Source of the DNA: Kitagawia praeruptora
Taxonomy: Eukaryota > Streptophyta > Magnoliopsida > Apiales > Apiaceae
Reading direction: 5' to 3'
Assembly (NCBI GenBank): GCA_037693485.1
Contig: CM075344.1
Coordinates: 96,445,001 to 96,509,000, forward strand
DNA length: 64,000 nt
Numbering within the stretch: the stretch's first letter is position 1; the number at the start of each line of letters is the position of its first letter. Below the pieces are notes generated by a model, which worked only from the letters and a program-made list of their open reading frames with translations, ran no database searches and was not told the origin of the DNA. The position numbers were made by a program, and so were the translations under genes. Positions 1 to 11,500 of the stretch are shown here, piece by piece.

Positions 1-1804
1 CAATGAAGAAAATGTATGAAGCATGATTCTCAGTTATTAATCATAAATCCTTCTAAGTTATCTGTGATCTAATCTTAGACTGTGCAGAAATTCAACACAA
101 GCATGATACTATTTCATATTTATAGCATCTCTTAGTTTATTTATCCTAAACTCTGAGTCTGTAAATATTGTGTGCATTGCCTCTCATGAATAATTTCTGA
201 TTTTGATGACTCCTAAACTCTGTCAGTGACACTCTGTTCCCAAATAAATTCACATGGTACTTGATAATTCCTTGTTTGTGCTTGTAAAAATTTATAAACT
301 TGAGATGTGTCTTTGTTAATTTTGGTGAGTACTGAAGCATGCTTACACCCTGTGAGATCTTGAGCCAAATAGTGATTGATACATTTTATATCAATCAATT
401 TTTATTGCTATGTGCTGTTCATCAGTGAGTATGTTGCTCTAGAACTTGTTTTAAACCATTTTGAGACTGCATGATATGTGTGTGCATGAAAATGTTAAAG
501 GCATTATGATTTACCACATTTATCCAAACAGTGACCACAAATTAAACCCTGAGTAAACCCCTTTGAGCCTTATTAACTGTTTCCTTTAAACTCTGATTAT
601 TCAAGAGCAGTTAAATTCATTTGGAAATTGATGAGCAAACAGTTGAGAATTACTTTGTAAAGGAAAGTTCATTTCGTGGAAATATATACATAAAAAAATG
701 TGTATATATACTGATTATTATGTACAGTTATATACTTGCAGTACAACTGGACACTTTGCTCTAATGAATTGTTCAGTTAGCCATTTATTTTCTTTTTTCT
801 TTTTCTTATCACCAGTTTGTTTTTAACCACATTACAACCTTGAACAAAGTCCTTTTGATTTGTGCATACATGTATTCAAAGTAGTGTAGATTTGGTGGAC
901 AACCAAGCATATGGTAGCATCTGCTTTTATTGGTTGAATTTAAGTGTAAACACTTCACCTAAACACTTGTGTGATTTGAGAGTTTGTGAGTTTTTAAATT
1001 CATGGCATGTTACTCACTGAATGTGACTTTGATATCTATCTCTTGATCTTTTTGTCTATAAAGACTGTGTGCTTACTTGGATTATCATGGACATCAAAGG
1101 GAATAGATTAATTCAGAGTTCTGTATATAATTTACTACAGAGTTTAGCATTCATCATATATTCAGTGTTTACTATGAGAGTTTGTGCATTCAGTGTTTAC
1201 TAATTTATCTTTATGGATTTTATGAAATATTAGATGCTCTAAAAATTGGATTGGTAAACTCTGCTATCCACACACAAATATTCACATCTGTGCAGTTTTT
1301 GAAAGGGTTTCGGTAATAACGTTGGAAAATTGACAAACACTGGTGGATTTTGTCTAAATACTCTAAGGTATATTTTATTTCAGATGATTTCAAATTTAGG
1401 GTAAAAAGAGTTTCTGACAGCTGTTGATTAGTGAAAAAATGTTTAATTGTGTCGGTAATTAGAGAGAGAAAGTAGCAGTAATTATGGTTGTAATTACTGA
1501 GCATGCACGTCTGTTCCGCTAAATCTTTGACACGTGTCCCACTCACACATTTTTCAAAGATCGTGTCCCACTACACATGGTAACTGGTTGCGTGTATTAA
1601 TGCTAAAACGTTTGAGTTTAACTGTTCAATACATATCTAATCATTTTTCTCTACACGATTCATATACACTTTCACCACTTTCACCCACTCATATTTACTT
1701 TTTATACAACCACTCACAGTTACATCACACTTTTCACTTGAACATTTCATCAAACACCTTTCACTTATATCATTCTTTTCGTATTTTCTTCTCAAATCGT
1801 ACTA
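1..1804 (+). other. E1 spacer upstream of the third ORF, no gene recognised
   Basis: AT-rich sequence with no recognisable protein. Visible details are an imperfect inverted repeat of TATATACAT type around 684-712, a repeated CAGTGTTTAC at about 1160-1200, a perfect palindromic ACGT element GACACGTGTC near 1530, and a pyrimidine-rich, TTTCACTT-rich stretch from about 1640 to 1800 with a TATA-like TTTTTATAC near 1700. The last two look like the promoter and leader of the ORF starting at 1805, which is an inference. By analogy with E5 and E6 this is the region between pol and ORF3. Confidence 0.5.
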
Positions 1805-4800
1805 ATGGCAACCAAATCTTTCACTTCTCTTGGACTTTTGTTTGTTTCTAATAATTATGCAGCACCACTGGATAATGAAAATGCTCCAGCTGCGTTTCAT
1901 TTGATGCAGAGTTTCTTACGAGATTCAGAAATTGGTCAAGCTTTGGTTGAACCCCAAACGCTGTCCGCATCACAAATCGCTTCTTTCTGGCAAAACTCTG
2001 TTTATGATGATGGTGGCGAGACTGGGACTCCATCTATTGTTTTCAATTATGAAGAAACTGACTATGTTATCACTCCAGATACAGTCAGAGAAACCATGGG
2101 ATTTGACACTCACACTTCGTATAGTGTTGTTTCTGAGCAGAATCTGCGAGAGATGTTGCAGCAGATTGGATATTCTGGGTCTTTGGCCAAGCTTGGGTCA
2201 GTGAAGCGGCCACAGTTGAGGAAAGAATGGAGTTTCTTCTTCGACTATATCACAAGGGCTTTTGGGAATAAAGTCACCAACTGGGATGCAATTCCTACTG
2301 ATAGTCTTCAAATCGGGTATTCTCTTCTTTATGGTAGTAACTTTGATTTTGGAAGACTTGTCTTAATGAATATAGGTGATAGATTGTCAGCACCTACAAC
2401 TGTCTATTTTGCTCGTTTTTGTCAAATGCTGCTTACTTCTTGTGTGCCAAATGTTGAAATTGCTGATGCTGATGTGATTCAACCATTTAAGGTCAATAAG
2501 AGGGTATTTTCTGATTTAACTAATAAGGATGCAACCAAAGAGCAGTTATCTGCCATGGTTTTCCCTCTTGCCTTACAAAACTTTATATATCAACCACAAG
2601 AACCTCCACAGACTGAGCAACCATTACCAAACACTGATCACACTTCAACTTCTGTACCCACTCAACCCAAATCTTCATCCACTCAACCTGCAACTTTAAA
2701 CACTGAACCACTATACACTGAACCATCTCAACCACAACCTAAATCTGATCAACAACCATCCAAACCTAAATGAAAACGTGGGGGAAGAATCAAGCATGCT
2801 GCTCATAATTCCAGGCATAACATTGCAAGGGCTAAAAGGGCCAGAAAAGAGAAGAAAGAGAGAGCTAATAGATCTCCATCACCCTCTGTTGTTGATGTAG
2901 AGGAAGAGTCAACTTCTAAAGAAGAGGTAGCAGTTGAGGTGCCAACCTACAAGAGAAGGAAGTTGGTAATCTCTGATTCTGATGAAGATATGAAAGTTGC
3001 AGCTCCAGAAGTGATTCCTACAAAGACACCTGCTGTTGAGGAAAATGTTGAAGAAGAAATTGTTCACTCACCAGTAAATATGCAAAAGGATGAGGACAAC
3101 AGAGATGGCTTTCCTCTGGATGATTTTGTTGATATTGTCATGCCATTCTCTGATTATGTTGGGATTCCTACTTCATCTATTCCTGTTACTTCTGAAGACA
3201 CTGGTGCAGCAGATCAAGCTACTGTAGTACTTGATGAAACAGTAGCTACTCATACAGAGATATTATCTGATGCTCACCAATCTGTGGAAAAAGGTGAAGA
3301 AGTTGAGCAATCTTTCAAGGCAGTAATCTCTGATCCTCTGGCTGAAGTTGTTCTTAATGCAGAGTCTGTTGATAAGACTGTTGAGTCTGAAGAGCAACCT
3401 ACTAAGCATGTTGAATCTGTTGTAGAGGCAGTTGCTGAGATTGCTGAGAATGTTGAAGTTGTTGAAGAAACCGTCCATACTGTTGCCGAGAATATAAACA
3501 CTGTGGACAATGTTGCAGAGAATGTTGATGCTGATGTTGAAGTTGAAGCTGTGGAGAGTGAAGCTGAAGAAAGTGCAGAAACTGATTCTTCTCAAAGTGC
3601 TCCTGTGCAAACTGATGCAAAGCATGCACCATTTTCTCAGCCCTCTAATGCACATAAAGTTAAAGCAGAGTTTCTTGCTAAATTTTCTGAAAATTGGTAC
3701 AAGGAGGATTGTATTTTTCCTAGAGGGGGAGCAGTAAAGTTTGTGCAATAAACTGCTAAAGACATTTCCAATCCAGAGATTCTCTCTTGTTTAAAGGCTA
3801 CTGTTGTACAAGTCAAAACTCTGGATGGTCGACTTGATGATTGTCATAAAGCAGTTACTGATCTGAGAACTGAAATTCAGTCTCGAGATATGACTTTGGA
3901 GACAGACACTAAACTCAAGATCCATAAATTTTCCAAAGCACAAGAAACTATGTTTGCCAGACTGAACAAAATTGAAGAAAATCAGAATATTTTGTCTGGT
4001 AAATTTGATTCTGTTGCTAGTTCTTTGGAGCTGATTACATCAATTCTGATTCCTGATGATGTCAAAAAGGGGGAGAGAGTTGCTAAATCCAGTTGCAAGC
4101 AATCTCAAACTCTGTCTAAAAAGGATGATGTTGGAGATGGAGGAACTGATGATCAAGGCAGGAGATTGAGATCTGGGAAGTCAATTGCTCATTCTGGAAA
4201 AGTAGCAATTGCAAAGTCTGGTGGAACAAACACTGATGGTCAAAGTACTTCAAAGATCAAGAATTTACAATTCTCTGAAAATCCACAAAATGATGAGGAA
4301 CTAGCTGTGAAAGTGTTTCTTGAAGAAAATGAGGAAGGAGTTACACTTGCAGATATTCAAGCTGAAGAGAAGAACTTACAAAAAGAATATCAGAAGGCTT
4401 TGAAATCTGGCAAAGTGAAGAAAACAGGAAAAGCTGCTAAGCCTGTTCTTAAAGGCATTGAAATTAAAGAAAAAGTTGGTGCTGATCAAAGGACTCAAAT
4501 GTCTAGAAAACCAACAGATGCAGAAGCTAAGCAAAAGCTTAAAGGCATTAATGAAGAAAAAAGAATTTCAAAGAAATCAAGTACAACCTCTGTTGCTACA
4601 TAAGTTGTACAGAAGAAAGAAAACACAACCTCTGTTACTACACAAGTTGTGTCAAAACCTCTAACTTCTCAGTTGAAATCAATATTTGGAAAAGGAACAT
4701 TTGTTGATCCAAATCAAGTTTCTGGAGGTCCTATGGATTTTTCTGATGGAAGAGCTTTAACAGGGAAGATTGGAAGAAATAGAGCTGGTCTGGGCTCACA

Positions 4801-5446
4801 TAGAGATACAAGGCAACAAACTGATCCTAGTGATCCTTCCTCATTGGCTATTCCAGGTCGTGGTGTTACTCAAGAGAGATTAGACAGACTAGAGTCAGTA
4901 CAGTTGGTCTATCAGAAGAGTTTAGATAAAGATTTTCTCTTGTATTTTATGGTTGATGGAACAGTATATAAGATTGGTGAGAATGATCTTGATTTGAAAT
5001 TTTGGGAAGAATTAGAATATGTTCTGTATCTTTTCAAAGTGAAAGATCGAAGGACTGAGTCAGTAGCAAATGTGCTTAGACAAAAGATGCTTAAAAACTT
5101 GGCAACTAGAGGCATGAGATACAATAGCAGATATGTTCCTAAGTACAGAGATTGGAATGGAAATACTATTGAGATGAAGAAGGGTACTACAAAGCTGAAG
5201 ACTGATCTGGGTGTCACAGTTCTTGATTTTAACTCATAATCAGAGGAAGTGAAATTTATCAGACTGGGTAATGATATGAGGAGAAACAAAATCTATGATC
5301 TGAGATCTGCTATCTATCACACTGATGAGAATGATCCTGAGTTGAAAGAGATCAAGGAGATTATGCAGATAGAACTTGAAAATGCAGAAAGAAGATTGCT
5401 GATTGATTATCTCAGAACAACACCAGATGTTGAGGAGATTAGATGA
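1805..5446 (+). pseudogene. E1 third ORF (ORF3, downstream of pol), broken by four in-frame stops
   Basis: One reading frame runs from the ATG at 1805 to TGA at 5446 (1213 codons). It is interrupted by TGA at 2771, TAA at 3749, TAA at 4601 and TAA at 5237, with no frameshift. The N-terminal 270 residues form a globular domain with the motif RKEWSFFFDYI followed by SLLYG, which aligns with the start of ORF3 in E5 and E6. After that come low-complexity regions: a Pro/Gln/Thr-rich stretch, a long acidic Val/Glu-rich stretch, and a Lys-rich part with the peptide KKGE that also occurs in the sibling ORFs. A positionally equivalent ORF in soybean SIRE1 has been called env-like, but I see no convincing signal peptide or fusion peptide, so the function is unknown. 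All four stops can come from C-to-T changes in CAA or CGA codons. Confidence 0.8.
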
Positions 5447-5589
5447 ATGATGCTCTGTAAGAATTTCTTGTTTTCTGTAGATTTTGTTTAAGTAAGTAGT
5501 TTAAACTCTGATTAGTTATTAAACACTGCATTTGTCTATTTTGTTTTGACATCATCAATTATTGTTAACTTGTGCATTTTTGCTAATGA

Positions 5590-5605
5590 ACAAGTTGGGG
5601 GAGAT
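5590..5605 (+). other. E1 polypurine tract
   Basis: AACAAGTTGGGGGAGAT directly precedes the 3' LTR. This is the standard position and composition of the plus-strand primer of an LTR retrotransposon. The GGGGGAGAT core is shared with E5 and E6. Confidence 0.8.
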
Positions 5606-6171
5606 TGTTAGATATAATTGATGTAAGTATTAATCAGTATTTAAGTGTTACAGTGAATAATCAGAGTTTAGCTGGAAGAAGTCAGAGTTTGATTAAACAC
5701 TGACGAATGGAAATGCAAACGCTGATGAATGGAAGCGCAAACGCTGATGAATGGAAGCGCAACAGAGTTTGTTAAACTCTGTTCAGCGGAAGTGTCTACA
5801 AGTCAACAGTGATTGAAGATTAATTGAAGATAAATATGGAAGCAATATCTTTGGAGATTGGATAGCTATCAAAGAGTTGAGTTGACTTAGAAGACGTGTA
5901 GCAATCGTAATTGATATCAATTGTATAGCTTAATTGTAGGAGTATCAATTTATGATTGTACCATAGCTGTATGTTTTATAAATACAGTTATGTTAACCCT
6001 AGAAGTGTATCGAACAACGAAGTAATCATTCATTGTAACCTAAGCAGCTCTCTGTGATAATTTACATCACTGAGAGAGGAGTTCGAATACAAATAGTTTT
6101 AAGTGAATATACATGTGTTACTTATTATTCTTTCATATACTCTTGATTATCATTGTGTATTCGACCTAACA
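5606..6171 (+). repeat. E1 3' LTR (566 bp)
   Basis: It starts TGTTAGATAT and ends GACCTAACA, so the ends form the inverted repeat TGTTAG/CTAACA. A TATA-like TTTTATAAATA lies near 5973. A 22-bp unit (GATGAATGGAAGCGCAAACG plus CT) is repeated about three times at 5702-5763. The right boundary is fixed by E2 LTR sequence resuming at 6172. Confidence 0.85.
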
Positions 6172-6472
6172 GAGATGTCCAGTCAGAGAAACAAAGGGAA
6201 GGAGAAAGCTCTGGGCTATGGAGATCGGGATTAAACCATCAAGTTGGAACCTGCTATCCTTTCTACCTTGTGAACTTGTGTAATCTATTATTCAGAGTTG
6301 TAATAATCGTATTGTAATAAAGTGTGAGATCAATCTTGGATCTGTGGAGTGGGACTGTTCCACTCCGTTGTAATAAAGATTTTATTATTATCGAGCTAAC
6401 GTGTGTTGCAAGATGCTGAGACCTGATGTGACGACCCGGGTCCCTTGACAGGGCGGATTTGGGGGCGTCACA
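6172..6472 (+). repeat. E2 5' LTR, 3'-terminal 301 bp (rest displaced by E1)
   Basis: It matches 60053-60353 end to end and finishes with GGATTTGGGGGCGTCACA. The 5' part of this LTR lies left of E1, outside the window. It includes short T-rich stretches with AATAAAG twice (near 6317 and 6373), plausible polyadenylation signals. Confidence 0.9.
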
Positions 6473-6476
6473 GCGT

Positions 6477-6488
6477 TGGTATCAGAGC
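6477..6488 (+). other. E2 primer binding site (initiator Met tRNA)
   Basis: TGGTATCAGAGC lies 4 nt after the LTR end. This is the usual complement of the 3' end of plant initiator methionine tRNA. Confidence 0.9.
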
Positions 6489-6666
6489 GTTAGTTATATT
6501 TTAGGAATCGTACGAGCCTAGAATTATAACGCGACGTGAGAGTTTAGAGATATATTACGATGTTGAGATTTTAGCACTAAGTGCCTTTCACCCTTATATA
6601 AGTATATCTATATAAGTATCTAATCGATTAGAACCTGTGTGACCGAAGTTCCTTGTGTTTTTGTAG

Positions 6667-7711
6667 ATGACTACTCCAGGACTTGATGATTCCGCTCAGC
6701 TAGAGACAGATCTCCTACACCTTACCCTCAGGGACCTCTAGATCCCAGTTCAGGGTCAGATAGTGATCCATCTGAGGAGATTGTACCCATGGAGAGCGAC
6801 TCGGAGGACTCTTCTATCCGGATTCTTACACCTTCTCCACCTCATGTGATAGACTTGGTTTATTCTCCTGACCAGACCATAGAGGTAATGATTCTCCGAT
6901 ACCAGTGATTGACCTAGAGGCACCTACCCCAGAGATTGAGCAGCCAGCTCAGATTCCAGTATCTACCATGACTGCAGAGACTACTCTTCTGTATACTCCC
7001 GAGATGTTCAGATTTGAGACACCCGAGCTTATTACTTCTGAGCCGATTGATGAGGGCCAGCTTTCGCCCGTCCGTACTGAGACCTTACCCAGCTTATCTA
7101 CTCCAGTGTCCAGAGTTGATACACCTACCAGAGTATCAGCTTTTGCTGACTTGTTTACTACTCCAGTGTTGGTGTATGCTGCAGCTCCGATAGTCCCTAC
7201 TATACCAGACTACATGTTTCCACCTGTCAGTGCTACTCCTACTTGTGATACTGCTCCATCTGCACCTACCATACCTGCACCTGTTCCTGCTCAGTCTCCA
7301 ATTGCTGCTACTACTACTGCTATGCCACCTGCTCCCTCTGAGTATCCTGTTATGGCTGGGGAGATGGTTCCTTGGCACGTTCACCATACCCTGTTCCAGC
7401 AGTACCGTTGGTTATGGTCTCGTTATGAGGAGATCTTTGCCACTAGGGATGGTATTCTCGGATTGTTGTCTGTTCCAGATCCCCTTGCCGTGCATCATGG
7501 AGGTAGTCTGCTGGTGAGAGACATACCTATGGAGATTGTGCATCAGATAGCCCTGACTGTGTTGACCGGGCTTCAGACTAACTTAGCTGCCTTGCCGTCA
7601 TCTAGTACCGGACAGACTGATCGTACCAGAGTTTCTACCCTGATCTCAGACATCATTGCAGAGTTCCATAGGAGGGTGGGCGAGATGTTTGCCCGTGATG
7701 GTTCGACTTGA
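6667..7711 (+). pseudogene. E2 extra ORF in the leader, upstream of gag, frameshifted
   Basis: An ATG at 6667 opens a frame that continues to 7711 if about two small frameshifts are allowed, one near 6720-6760 and one near 6890. The longest uninterrupted part is 6905-7711 (268 codons). The encoded product has an acidic Ser/Asp/Glu N-terminus, a Pro/Thr/Ala-rich middle, and a C-terminal 90 residues that look folded: FQQYRWLWSRYEEIF, then a helix-like segment ending in FHRRVGEMFARDGS. I do not recognise a named domain. The frame preference and amino-acid composition make it look like a real, now decayed, coding region between the primer site and gag. Its role is unknown. Confidence 0.55.
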
Positions 7712-8541
7712 CTTACTGTTGTTGTTGACTTAGCATAGTCTTTTTGGTTTTAGGGGATGACATATATCTACGCTTGCGCATTCCCATCTTTTGGTTAGCA
7801 TGTATATTATAGCTAGTGGTGACCCGCTTTTTGTATGGCATCATGATAGATTTTTCTGTATAGGGTGCACATATTCTGTTGATCGATGTATTCGACGTAG
7901 TTGACTCTATGCCCAGCTTGTTGGGTAGTTATCTTATTATCTTTCCGTACTAGCATGACAGTAGATGTTCCACGATGTATTTATATTCTGATGATGGGTC
8001 TGTATTATTATGATGATGTATTCAGTATTATGACCTGGACTGTACCAGTATGGTACCTTGTGATATATATATTATGATCTGCTAGTAGTACTATTATCTT
8101 ATCTTATCTGTGGTAGAACTGTATTATGTTAAAAGAGCATACTAGATTATTTCCCATGATACTCCTGATATAGTAAATTCTTTTTAGATACTATGACTTA
8201 AAATGAGTTTCAAAAAAAAAAAAGTTTTCGAAAACCAAGGATTTAAAACGACGATTGAGTTTTAGGATTTAAAGATTTTTATAAGAATTACCAGTAAAAC
8301 CTGAATTAGTTTCTTTTCACAAGTACCCTAAACCTTTTTATAATAAGGAAAAAGGAGTAACTGTTTTATAAAGAGACAAGAGAGAAAATCATGATTTTGA
8401 GTGTGGTTTATTTTGAGAAACAAGAGATTTTGACCAAATAAATAATTATGAATGCCTGTCATAACTACGCCAGCAATGGTGTCATATAATTGCATACCTG
8501 TGATATAACATACCATATTGTTTTCGCTTTGATAGAAAAAG
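7712..8541 (+). other. E2 leader between extra ORF and gag, no gene seen
   Basis: AT-rich non-coding leader. It has TATA-like and poly(A)-like runs (a run of A at about 8213-8222) and no ORF with recognisable similarity. Confidence 0.5.
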
Positions 8542-11500
8542 ATGCCACCTAAGAGAGGAAGACCCCCAAGAAACCCTCGTCCTCAACCTGAAGTGAATCC
8601 AGAGAATGAGGTTCCACCTCGGAACCCAGTTCCTAACCCGGTTCCAAACCCGGAACCAGAACCCACTCAGAATCCAAACCAGAACAATAACCCTAACCCA
8701 GTGGGAGGAAATCCACCTCCAGCTCAACTGACTCATACCACAGTGACTTTCAAATCATTCAAATCCCTGAACCCACCTGAGTTTAAGGTAACCACTAACC
8801 CCGTGGAGACCAGAATTTGGTTAAGAGAGATAGAGAAGACTTTTGAGATTGTGGGAGTGGAAGAGAATAAGAAGACAGTGTTTGCAGCGTATATGTTGAA
8901 GGGAGAAACTAACTACTGGTGGAAAGCAAAAAGGACTTTGGAGGGCAATGCGGTTATTCCATGGACCAGATTCACAAACTTGTTCCTAGAGAGGTATTTT
9001 CCCAAGTACCTAGAGAACCAAATGGAAGTCAAGTTTTTGGAACTCAAGCAAGGAACGATGACCGTTGCGGACTACGAAGCTAAGTTTACAAAACTTTCAA
9101 GGTTTGTACCCTATCATGTGGACATTGAGGAGAAGGAAGCCAAGCGTTTCCAGCAAGGGCTGAAGCCCTGGATCCAGAATCGAGTTGTCGTATTTGAAAT
9201 CACCAACTATGCAACCTTGGTTCAGAAAGCGGCTATAGTTGAGAGTGGAAGGGAATTGTACCCAAAGGACAGAGATGGTAAGAAGCGGAAGTTTCAGAAT
9301 GGTGGAAGCAGTTTTGTGAAGAGATCTGATAATCGTAGTGACAAGAGGCCGTTTGTGAAGAGAGAGGATAGAAGTTCAGATAATAGGAGGATTGGGAATC
9401 ATGACACTAGAAGAAGCAATCAGAGGACCAAACCTCAGCAGACAGTGAATATGATGCAAGGAAGACCACCATTACCAGAGTGCAAGACATGTGGGAGGAA
9501 ACACCCTGGACCCTGCCAGCAAGCTACTGTGAGTTGCTACAACTGCGGACAGAAGGGTCATTATGCTTCTAGTTGCAAGGATAAATCTGTCACCTACTTC
9601 AACTGTGGAAAGAAAGGTCACGTGTCCCGAGATTGCCGACAGACTGCTAAGGAAAATCCAGTGCCTCGACTCACAGCACCTCCCAGTAAAAAGCCGACAG
9701 CAAGAACTTTTAACATGACAGTGAGAGATGCTATTGATGACAGCGATGTGATTGCAGGTACGCTTCTAGTAAATTCTGAGGATGCATGTGTTCTAGTAGA
9801 TTCTGGCGCTACCAAATCTTTTATTTCTAAGAACTTCATGAATAAGCTTAATCTTGAGTCTGTACCCTTGGAGAGAATTCTGAGCATGGAAGTAGCAAAT
9901 CAGGAAGTCATTCCAGTAAACCGTTTGTGCCCGAACTGCTCTATAGAGATTCAGGGTCAACGTTTTGACGCAAACCTCATTCCTTTTAAGTTAGGGGAAT
10001 TCGACGTAATCTTAGGGATGGATTGGTTAGCACGTTACGATGCCCAAATCGATTGTCGTCGGAAGAAGGTTAGCTTAAGTGGACCTAACGGTATGAGAAT
10101 CCCGTTTTGCGGATGTAAACCGGCTAAAGATTTTCTATCAATAATTCAAACTAAGAGACTACTTCGACAAGGATGTCAAGCTTATCTGGCTCATGTGATA
10201 GATACCAAGAAGAAAACCCCTACCATTGATGAGATTCCGGTAGTCAATCAGTTTAAAGATGTTTTTCTTGATGACTTACCCGGAATGCCTCCAGACCGAG
10301 AGATAGAATTCACGATTGATCTAGCACCAGGTACTGCACCTATCTCAAAAGTGCCTTACAGAATGGCACCCGTGGAAATGAAGGAATTGGCAACACAACT
10401 GCAAGAGCTACTTGAAAAAGGTGTAATCAGACCTAGTGTATCCCCGTGGGGAGCTCCAGTTTTGTTTGTAAAGAAGAAGGACGGATCGATGTGGCTATAT
10501 ATCGATTATCGCGAACTGAACAAGATGCCTATCAAGAACAGGTACCCTCTGCCTAGAATCGACGATCTGTTTGATCAGCTTAAGGGAGCTACTTATTTTT
10601 CGAAGATTGATTTGAGATCCGGCTATCATCAACTGAAGATCAAGCCTGAGGATATTCCTAAGACTGCCTTTAGGACCCGATATGGCCATTATGAGTTTCT
10701 AGTGATGTTTTTTGGATTGACGAATGCTCCAGCTGCTTTTATGGACTTAATGAATCGTGTGTTCAAGAGATACTTGGACAAGTTCATGATTGTATTTATT
10801 GAGGACATTATGATTTACTCAAAGTCTCCTAAAGATCATGCAGAACACCTCCGTCTAGTTTTGGAAGCACTGAGGAAGGAAAAGTTGTATGCGAAATTTT
10901 CGAAGTGCGAATTCTGGCTGAAAGAAGTTCAGTTTTTGGGACATATTATGAGCGGTGAAGGAATTTCTGTAGACCCCGCTAAGATAGAAGCTGTAGCAGA
11001 TTGGGAGAGACCCAAGACTCCAACAGAGGTTAGAAGTTTCCTTGGACTAGCTGGTTATTATCGCAGATTCGTGAAAGATTTCTCAAAAATAGCTACGCCA
11101 CTGACTAGACTTACCAGGAAAAGTGAAAAGTTTGAATGGACCCCTAAGTGTGAAGACAACTTTCAGGAATTGAAGAAGAGACTAATAACTGCTCCAGTTT
11201 TGACCTTACCGGATGAAAACGGCGATTTCATGATTTTCAGCGATGCTTCTCACAAAGGTTTAGGATGTGTGTTGATGAAGCACGGGAAAGTAATAGCTTA
11301 CGCTTCTCGTTAGTTGAAGGAATATGAATCCCGATACCCTACTCACGACTTAGAACTTGCTGCCATTGTTTTTGCACTCAAGATTTGGAGACATTACCTT
11401 TATGGAGAGAAATGCGAGATATTCACAGACCACAAAAGCTTAAAGTACATATTCACCCAGAAGGAATTGAACATGAGACAAAGAAGATGGTTAGAATTGC

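Larger units (their letters stand above)
1..6171 (+). mobile_element. E1: 3' part of a Sirevirus-like Ty1/copia element
   Basis: The window opens inside this element. What is visible is a non-coding spacer, a degraded third ORF, a purine tract and a 3' LTR ending in CTAACA. The third ORF is distantly similar over its N-terminal 270 or so residues to the third ORFs of E5 and E6, which places E1 in the same broad Sirevirus-like group but in a different family. It sits inside the 5' LTR of E2: the E2 LTR resumes at 6172 (gagat) and matches 60053 onward. The partner target duplication, the 5' LTR, gag and pol lie to the left of the window. Confidence 0.8.

Noticed and set aside
1220..1546. 108-codon minus-strand ORF upstream of E1 ORF3
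   Set aside because: It is in a position similar to the antisense ORF of E5 and E6, but I see no sequence similarity to it, and the ORF overlaps the putative G-box. Likely chance, but worth comparing with other E1 copies.
6477..6488. Met-tRNA-like sequences (also 20652 and 55846) as tRNA genes
   Set aside because: Only 12-nt matches at the LTR edge, that is, primer binding sites; no tRNA fold.
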